Below, in pieces: positions 34,999-39,659 of a DNA stretch of 39,659 bases. Position 1 is the first letter of the stretch, and every line of letters starts with the position of its first letter. A model generated the notes under the pieces. It was not told the DNA's origin and did no database searches. It worked only from the letters and a program-made list of their open reading frames with translations. The DNA is from CAYZEZ01 sp964477295 (GTDB lineage Bacteria; Bacteroidota; Bacteroidia; Bacteroidales; SM23-62). The stretch lies in contig CAYZEZ010000008.1 in assembly GCA_964477295.1 (NCBI GenBank), positions 1 to 39,659 of the forward strand. Reading direction: 5' to 3'. Both the position numbers and the translations under genes were made by a program.

Positions 34999-35329
34999 GC
35001 ACCCCGCAGATCATCACGAAATCTTCATCCCCTGTATTTCTGTACTGGTGCTTCTCATTGGGATCGACTAGGGCAAAATCGCCAACCTTCAAGGGATTTT
35101 CTTCACCATTGGCATTCACTAGGGCTCCACTCCCGGAGATAACAAAATTCATGTGCTCATAATCGTGGATATGAAAAGGAGTGTGACCTCCTGGTTCCAC
35201 AGTAAAAACCCTGTAAGAATAAACAGGAACTCCATCATTACAACCAAGTGGTAATTGTTTCCAAGCACCTACAGCACCGTCCATTCGAACTAAAGTTTTT
35301 TCTACGTTGTCTAATGCTATTACTTTCAT
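34982..35329 (-). CDS. Intact cupin-domain protein
   Basis: The protein has 115 residues from ATG at 35329 (MKVIALDNVEKTLV); this start matches the N-terminus of the cut cupin at 33099, while an upstream ATG at 35392 would add 21 unmatched residues. Cupin motif 1 is GHTPFHIHDYEHMNFVISGSG and motif 2 is GDFALVDPNEKHQYRN, giving His and Glu metal ligands of a small single-domain cupin. Substrate unknown. The protein resembles the cut copy strongly, but many codons differ, so it is a divergent homologue and not a fresh duplicate. It is tail-to-tail with the recombinase gene (17-base overlap). Confidence 0.88.
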   Translation of the reverse strand: MKVIALDNVEKTLVRMDGAVGAWKQLPLGCNDGVPVYSYRVFTVEPGGHTPFHIHDYEHMNFVISGSGALVNANGEENPLKVGDFALVDPNEKHQYRNTGDEDFVMICGVPKQFE

Positions 35330-35344
35330 TCTGACTGTTTTCTG

Positions 35345-35352
35345 CAAAGGTA
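35345..35352 (-). promoter_or_regulatory. Probable -7 element of the intact cupin gene
   Basis: On the minus strand TACCTTTG fits TAnnTTTG and lies 15 bases before the cupin ATG at 35329, giving a very short leader. It supports the shorter start. Confidence 0.45.
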
Positions 35353-35414
35353 TAATTTCTATAAATAAAGTCAGTACTTTGTGATATTCCATGAAATCTC
35401 CTTAAAGTCATAAT

Positions 35415-35651
35415 ATGAACATAAAGGATCTGCTTAAACCAAAGAGTGATGAAGAAATACGACAAGTTCTTGACTCACTAACCATAATTGAGCGTCTTGA
35501 ATTAATAAAAAAATTAGAGAGTGATATTGCAACCTATGAAGTTCGATTAGGAGCATATGGGCAGGCAATTAACTGGGAAAATAGGAATGTAACTGAGTTA
35601 ATTGTAGAATTGAGATTTTTAATAAAACACATAGAAAATTCATTCAAGTAG
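35415..35651 (+). CDS. Small hypothetical protein
   Basis: A 78-residue, mostly helical, charged protein (MNIKDLLKPKSDEEIRQVLD ... LIVELRFLIKHIENSFK). No signal peptide, TM or known motif. The DEEIRQVLDSLTIIERLELIKKLESDI part could form a helix-turn-helix-like bundle or a small helical dimer. It is divergent from the intact cupin, so both may be controlled from the same intergenic region. Function unknown. Confidence 0.55.
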   Translation: MNIKDLLKPKSDEEIRQVLDSLTIIERLELIKKLESDIATYEVRLGAYGQAINWENRNVTELIVELRFLIKHIENSFK

Positions 35652-36055
35652 CCCTGTAAATGGCAAATAACAATGTACATTTTTTTCGCAATTAACGATG
35701 TACGATAATTAGCAAGTAATGATGATATGGAGGTTCAAATCAAATAGCCAACAGGAGAAACTATCTTATGGTGAGAGATGCTATTCGAGCGAAAGTGTAA
35801 TAGTCATATTTGAGGCTTCCATCCCTTAGGTATTCTAATCGCAATCTAATCGAAAGTCAAAATACTGAAATTGGGAACTCCGTTTTTAACGAGTTACAGA
35901 AATTATTCTTGGTTCATTGAGTCTTTCTCCAACTAGAGATTCTATTACTATTGTCCGGATTTACAATTGAAAGAAGTTGATCCAGAATTATCCCCGGTCA
36001 TCCTAAATTGTTATTATTACCCAATAAATCAGTTGTTTAACACAAATTCAGCAAT
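35652..36055. other. Non-coding stretch in the island
   Basis: About 400 bases without a credible gene. There is a perfect palindrome AATGTACATT (35672-35681), followed about 20 bases later by the related ATGTAC word in AACGATGTACGATAA. Stops occur often in all frames. It may contain remnants of older insertions, but nothing is recognisable. Confidence 0.5.
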
Positions 36056-36328
36056 ATGGAAACCAAATTCTTTAAAACAATCGATGAATGGGTAAAAAGC
36101 AATCCCGATAAAGAAACTGTTGCCAAGGTTCTTACCATGGTAAACAAAGGAGTCATTACCGATATTAAAAAACGTATCCGGGAGAAGAACAGCGAAGTTA
36201 AAAAGATGGAAAAAATGGTGAATGCCATGAAAGATGTGGGATTTCCTATCGACAATTCTGTTCTCAAAAAGATCACAGATACCAGGAATGATGTCATTGA
36301 ACTGGAGAAACAACTTCCAGAAAAGTAA
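36056..36328 (+). CDS. Small coiled-coil hypothetical protein
   Basis: A 90-residue protein. The first part (METKFFKTIDEWVKSNPDKETVAKVLTMVNKG) looks like a small helical domain; 35-60 is strongly charged and coiled-coil-like (DIKKRIREKNSEVKKMEKMVNAM), and a last helix follows. No family is recognised. Its own strong terminator follows 17 bases after the stop, so it is probably a single-gene unit. Confidence 0.6.
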   Translation: METKFFKTIDEWVKSNPDKETVAKVLTMVNKGVITDIKKRIREKNSEVKKMEKMVNAMKDVGFPIDNSVLKKITDTRNDVIELEKQLPEK

Positions 36329-36345
36329 TCGTATTCGATTGTGCT

Positions 36346-36382
36346 AAAATGGCCTGTAGAGTGTTCTTCAGGCCATTTTTTT
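36346..36382 (+). terminator. Rho-independent terminator after the 90-aa gene
   Basis: A perfect 11-bp stem AAAATGGCCTG (36346-36356) / CAGGCCATTTT (36369-36379) continues into a run of Ts. It separates the 90-aa gene from the radC-like gene. Confidence 0.88.
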
Positions 36383-36393
36383 AATTGTGTAAA

Positions 36394-36840
36394 ATGACAG
36401 AAAAGTATAATAAGGTTTCAGAAGTAAAACTTATATACAAGAATAAGATTAAGGCGGCTGACAGGATTCAAATAAAAAATGCTCAGGATTCCTTCGGAGT
36501 GTTCTGGGAGACCTGGGATAAAAAGGTGATAGAACATATTGAAGAGATGAAAATGCTTCTCCTGGATCGCTGTAATAAGGTACTTGGAATTGTATCTCTT
36601 TCCAAAGGTGGGACCACTGGAACATTCATAGATATTAAACTGATGATGCAATATGCACTAAAAGCAAATGCACATGGAATAATATTAGCTCACAATCATC
36701 CAAGTGGGAATCTGAATCCAAGTGAATCCGATATTGAAATTACAGACCGGATTCAAAAAGCATGTAAAACATTGGAGATACATCTATTGGATCATCTAAT
36801 AATTTCATCAGAAGCAAAATATCATTCCCTAATAGATTAG
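36394..36840 (+). CDS. RadC-type JAB-domain protein
   Basis: The protein has 148 residues from ATG at 36394. The JAB/JAMM metal site is HNHPSGNLNPSESD (two His and a downstream Asp), and the RadC family block KVLGIVSLSKGGTTGTFIDIKLMMQYALKANAHGIILAHNHPSG precedes it. The N-terminal helix-hairpin-helix region of full RadC is missing; this short form is common on Bacteroidota mobile elements. RadC proteins are named for DNA repair but their role is uncertain. Only one base separates its stop from the next ATG, so the two genes are likely co-translated. Confidence 0.88.
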   Translation: MTEKYNKVSEVKLIYKNKIKAADRIQIKNAQDSFGVFWETWDKKVIEHIEEMKMLLLDRCNKVLGIVSLSKGGTTGTFIDIKLMMQYALKANAHGIILAHNHPSGNLNPSESDIEITDRIQKACKTLEIHLLDHLIISSEAKYHSLID

Positions 36841-36841
36841 T

Positions 36842-37569
36842 ATGTCTGAAGTAGAAGAAATAAGCCCCCTGGGAGATATGACATTTTGATAGGTACTTAT
36901 GCCACTAAAAAATCAAATCAAGTATCTTTATCCAAGAACTATTTTTTTATTTGTGATCTTATGGGTGCCAGGAAGTGGTCAACTATTCTGTTGAAAGATA
37001 TAAATAGTAAAGGAAGACTGTGGAACAGTATTTCACTGGAGAAAGAAGAAAATATTTTGGCAGATGCAGGTTTTAATTCTAAAGAGGCCTTAATAGAATG
37101 GGCCGAATCAGGTCACTACTCACTAAAGCTCTACTTTGAATTGAATGAGGAATTCTGGACAACAAATACTCTTGCAGAATTCACAAAAAGTATGTTTTTA
37201 TCTAGGATTCTTTTTATGGACCTACATGAGATTCTTTCTACTATTGTGTACGACGTATCTGATTATCAAAATGTCAGATCTCAAATGCAAGCAAACCTTG
37301 ATAGAATTTCAAAAACGTATTATATGACGGGAATGAATTCACAGCAAATGACTAATTGGTTTATTTCTATACAGCAGCAAATCGATTTCTATGATACAGA
37401 AACTATTGCAGATATTCAGTGTTTCGAATTACTGCGAAAGTTCGGTCAACCAATAATGAACTTTAGACTCAACGTTAAGCGAAAAAGCATAATGCTTGGA
37501 GATCTGGAAATCGCTTTATCTGACCTTAAAAATTTCCTACTAGAGAACAAAGCAGAATTCGATATATAA
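36842..37569 (+). CDS. Unknown protein with apparent one-base frameshift near the start
   Basis: A 227-codon frame runs from a TTG at 36886 to 37569. Directly after the radC stop there is a better start, ATG at 36842, which reads MSEVEEISPLGDMTF and then stops at TGA (36887). One extra T in the TTTT run at 36884-36887 would join the two parts into a single protein of about 242 residues (…GDMTFLIGTYATKKSN…). This may be a true frameshift mutation, a programmed slip or an assembly error. The protein has no TM or signal; it contains FFICDLMGARKWSTILL and a glutamine-rich helix. No family recognised. Confidence 0.65.
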
Positions 37570-37574
37570 TTTAA

Positions 37575-38162
37575 TCATAGTTTCATGTAGATATCCCGGA
37601 TATCCTCCTGCACAATTCCGATATACCTTCGCGTTATTCCAATGTTGGAATGATTGAAAATCTGCGACAGGTAAATAAGGCTGCGCTCACTTTTTCCGTC
37701 CATCTCCCAAACCCTTTTGCCAAATGTTTTACGTAAAGTATGTGTAGATGCGTTTTGTGTCTTTACCCCGAAATCTGAAAAGGTCCTTTTAAGCAACCTG
37801 TTGATGTACTGGATAGAGACCTTTTCACCATTTCGGTTAGCAAACAGGTAAGCATCGATGTTGAACTTACCTTGCTTTGCCAGCTCCTCTGAAACATACC
37901 TCAGAATATCCTTTAAGGAAGTATTGATGGTTATATGACGATGCTTTCCTGTCTTCTTTTCAGTTATCGCTATCTCGTCCTGGACCATCAGGTCTGACCA
38001 ATGCAAATTCAATAAGTCTGAAGCTCTCAAACCCAGGTAAGATCCTGTTCCGATCAGAAGATATTCCTTGTTACGTTTTGTTTTTTTAAGCCGGACAAGT
38101 AGTCCGAGCATGGAATTCCATTCAATTCCGGAACAAACAGTGGAAGTGTTTTTTATACTCAT
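37575..38162 (-). CDS. Short stand-alone tyrosine recombinase
   Basis: A 195-residue protein consisting almost only of the catalytic domain. The catalytic set is complete: Arg46 (GLRASDL), Lys in TEKKTGK (Lys70 or 73), His141 and Arg144 (HTLRKTFG), His171 (IFNHSN) and the nucleophile Tyr180 (RRYIG). The N-terminal core-binding domain of XerC/D or phage integrases is missing. The size is like that of FimB/FimE-type invertases, but size alone does not show inversion. It converges with the preceding gene, with five bases between them. Confidence 0.9.
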   Translation of the reverse strand: MSIKNTSTVCSGIEWNSMLGLLVRLKKTKRNKEYLLIGTGSYLGLRASDLLNLHWSDLMVQDEIAITEKKTGKHRHITINTSLKDILRYVSEELAKQGKFNIDAYLFANRNGEKVSIQYINRLLKRTFSDFGVKTQNASTHTLRKTFGKRVWEMDGKSERSLIYLSQIFNHSNIGITRRYIGIVQEDIRDIYMKL

Positions 38163-38493
38163 GATAATAGAATTAAAAATTTCATATATAGCTTAATATC
38201 AGGCTAATATAACAATTACTAGAGTCTAATGAAATCACTATACTCTGTTAAATGTGGTAATAAAGGTTCGAATCACTAAAATGTTAGTCTGACATTTCTA
38301 AAAAATAGTCTGAAGCTTTTAATAATAGTAACTCCCAGGTATAAATTGCAGAATGATCATAAGATTAGAAACTTAACTGTCTCCGAAATAATTATTCCTA
38401 GAACACAATCCAGTCCTTATCTATTTGCTAATCATAATTTTAGTTGTAAATGTTATTTTTTGAACCTAACTTCATATCCATAAAATTCCCAAC
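38163..38493. other. Divergent non-coding region, possible recombinase site region
   Basis: About 330 AT-rich bases between the tyrosine recombinase and the Panacea-like operon. A near-palindrome ATGTTAGTCTGACAT (about 38281-38295) and a second AGTCTGA word about 20 bases later are visible, as well as AGAGT...ACTCT arms (about 38221-38246). None is a clear crossover site. Promoters for both flanking units must lie here. Confidence 0.4.
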
Positions 38494-39051
38494 ATGGATT
38501 CAAAGGATATTATACTATTATTATTAGCCAGTAATAAGAAATCCCTCGTAGGTACAACTAGACTTCAAAAATTTCTCTTCTTATTACAAAAGGAAAAGCG
38601 ACTAATGCCAGAGGAAGGAGATCTTACTTTTGAGGCATACAAGTTTGGACCGGCATCAAAAGCATTATATGATGATTTAATTTTTTTAGTCAATATGGGA
38701 TATATGACTAAATCTGATGACAAGGAGAAACTGGGAGATTTAGAAATTGGCGATATCGAAGACTATAGTGCAAGCATGTTTTTATCAGGAAAGGGAGCTG
38801 GAAATGGTTCTAATGATTGCGAGAATGATAATAAATCAACTCTTACGTATGACTCTGTAGTTTATAACATTACGGAGGAAGGTATTGAGTATTTGAAGAA
38901 AAACAAGATTATTGATACCCTAGATCATCAAAAGGTTCAAGATATCACAAAGAAGTATGGCAATTATTCATTAACCTCGTTACTTCAATATGTATACAGG
39001 AACTACCCAGAGTATACTGATGAATCGGAAATCAAGAATGATATTCTATGA
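38494..39051 (+). CDS. Panacea/YwgA-like protein (possible antitoxin)
   Basis: A 185-residue protein. The N-terminal part shows the pattern of the Panacea (DUF4065)/YwgA group: GTTRLQKFLFLLQKEKR, then FEAYKFGPASKALYDDLIFLVNMGYM, and after a variable acidic linker (about 75-115) YNITEEGIEYLKK. Panacea domains serve as antitoxins for many unrelated toxins, usually encoded as two overlapping genes. Here the stop overlaps the start of the next gene (ATGA), and that gene encodes a membrane protein. A toxin-antitoxin or defence role is an inference from fold, layout and island context; YwgA-type proteins of unknown function are an alternative. Confidence 0.65.
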   Translation: MDSKDIILLLLASNKKSLVGTTRLQKFLFLLQKEKRLMPEEGDLTFEAYKFGPASKALYDDLIFLVNMGYMTKSDDKEKLGDLEIGDIEDYSASMFLSGKGAGNGSNDCENDNKSTLTYDSVVYNITEEGIEYLKKNKIIDTLDHQKVQDITKKYGNYSLTSLLQYVYRNYPEYTDESEIKNDIL

Positions 39052-39575
39052 GTAGTTTAGCTGATTTTATACCGTTCGTTCTTTCATTATTACCTCTTGT
39101 ATTAAGAGGAATCACAAACTTTGGGAAAGAGGAAAAAAGCATCTCAAATAATAGGAAATCATTGCTTGATCAAATTAGAATAGGCTTATCTGTTGAATTT
39201 TCAAAAAACGTTCAGTTTGATGATGACATAATTCAAATTGATGAAGATACAAGGAGCAAATTAAGGGAAAGCATGAATGATTTTTTATATGTAAATACAT
39301 CTAATCTTCTGGATTTTAATCAAGCAAATAGGAATAGTAAACTAGCAATTAACTGGATACGCACATTAAAGTATTCGCTCGTTATCGGGACAATTCTCTC
39401 TTTTGCTCTTTATGTACTAATTATTGTGAGTATAATTGATGTTGCTGAAAATCAGTGGTATTTTTATTTTCTGGGTGTTGGATTAGCGATTGCTTTTATC
39501 TGGATTCTCAAAGAAAGATCTATTGATGTATTCAATAACCTGTGTGTGAAATATGAAGTAGAGAGAAATGATTAA
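39048..39575 (+). CDS. Two-TM membrane protein, operon partner of the Panacea-like protein
   Basis: A 175-residue protein. It begins with an amphipathic or weakly membrane-associated stretch (MSSLADFIPFVLSLLPLVLRG), has a soluble acidic middle (about 40-95), and two adjacent TM helices (about 111-132, LVIGTILSFALYVLIIVSI, and 139-155, WYFYFLGVGLAIAFIWIL), then a short charged tail. No family is recognised. The start overlaps the upstream gene by four bases and the end overlaps the next gene by eight bases, so the three are translated together. In a Panacea pair it would be the candidate toxin or membrane effector (inference). Confidence 0.7.
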   Translation: MSSLADFIPFVLSLLPLVLRGITNFGKEEKSISNNRKSLLDQIRIGLSVEFSKNVQFDDDIIQIDEDTRSKLRESMNDFLYVNTSNLLDFNQANRNSKLAINWIRTLKYSLVIGTILSFALYVLIIVSIIDVAENQWYFYFLGVGLAIAFIWILKERSIDVFNNLCVKYEVERND

Positions 39576-39659
39576 TTCGCAAATAAGATATGAATCTGAA
39601 TTAATTGAAGCACTTCATCAGAAGTTTGTTTCAGAATCTCATAGGGTTCTGACAGAAGT
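39568..39659 (+). CDS. Third gene of the operon, partial at window end
   Basis: ATG at 39568 overlaps the previous stop by eight bases and the frame stays open to the window end, giving 30 full codons (MINSQIRYESELIEALHQKF and onward). Too short to assign. The overlap suggests it belongs to the same functional unit as the two genes before it. Confidence 0.6.
   Translation, partial: MINSQIRYESELIEALHQKFVSESHRVLTE

Larger units (their letters stand above)
33289..39659. mobile_element. Integrative island, left end in a cupin gene, right end outside the window
   Basis: The left boundary is the point where cupin homology ends (about 33289). Inside are a large serine recombinase next to the boundary, an intact cupin, small genes, a RadC-type protein, a tyrosine recombinase and a Panacea-like operon. 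The DNA is visibly more AT-rich than 20-32 kb and has many short hypothetical genes, both typical of mobile islands. The right end was not found; a cupin 3' fragment on the plus strand should mark it. A second, older element could be nested inside, given the extra recombinase. Confidence 0.65.

Noticed and set aside
33099..35392. Invertible cassette: recombinase between two cupin sequences in inverted orientation
   Set aside because: The two cupins are similar as proteins but differ at many third codon positions and have no long identical DNA arm, so ordinary inverted-repeat recombination is unlikely; an integration junction explains the cut copy better.
1..39659. CRISPR array or prophage structural genes
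   Set aside because: No regularly spaced repeats were seen, and no capsid, terminase, tail or lysis genes are present; the recombinases alone do not show a phage.

Overview
The window comes from a member of the Bacteroidota, most likely of the Bacteroidales/Marinilabiliales type. The evidence is two tandem SusC/SusD pairs, many lipoprotein signals, weak Shine-Dalgarno sequences, several TAnnTTTG-type -7 promoter elements, and families that are common in this phylum (DUF6340, SusE-like, NptA-like transporter with PhoU tail). No species can be assigned.

Layout. (1) 1-480: a tRNA-Val(TAC) cut by the window edge, its terminator, and a repeat that ends in a copy of the tRNA 3' end. (2) 483-1784: an envelope serine hydrolase of the beta-lactamase/esterase type, followed by a second copy of that repeat. 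(3) 2013-14685, minus strand: a compact xylan utilisation locus with the gene order of the Xus core: susC (xusA), susD (xusB), susC (xusC), susD (xusD), xusE and a GH10 xylanase with an internal carbohydrate-binding module. The surface lipoproteins bind xylan, the xylanase cuts it, and the two TonB-dependent channels import the oligosaccharides. The locus is bracketed by tRNA-Val-derived fragments in direct orientation and by a 16-bp inverted repeat. No regulator gene is next to it. (4) 15189-32823: chromosomal-looking genes: nitroreductase, FtsX/MacB-type permease, fucose/glucose-type MFS permease, DUF998 protein, MprF-like protein, an unknown exported protein, GH16 glucanase, SGNH-TPR protein, DUF6340 lipoprotein, Na/Pi cotransporter and a small glycine-rich membrane protein. 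(5) From about 33289 to the window end: an AT-richer mobile island. A cupin gene is cut after about 63 codons and a large serine recombinase starts just past the junction. The island then carries an intact, divergent cupin in the opposite orientation, small genes of unknown function, a RadC-type JAB protein directly abutting an apparently frameshifted gene, a short stand-alone tyrosine recombinase, and an overlapping operon of a Panacea/YwgA-like protein, a two-TM membrane protein and a third gene cut by the window end.

Most worth follow-up: the cupin-targeting island with its own cupin copy, the Panacea-like operon (a candidate toxin-antitoxin or defence unit), and the tRNA-derived repeats around the xylan locus. 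All functional statements come from reading the sequence and knowledge of the families; no searches were run.
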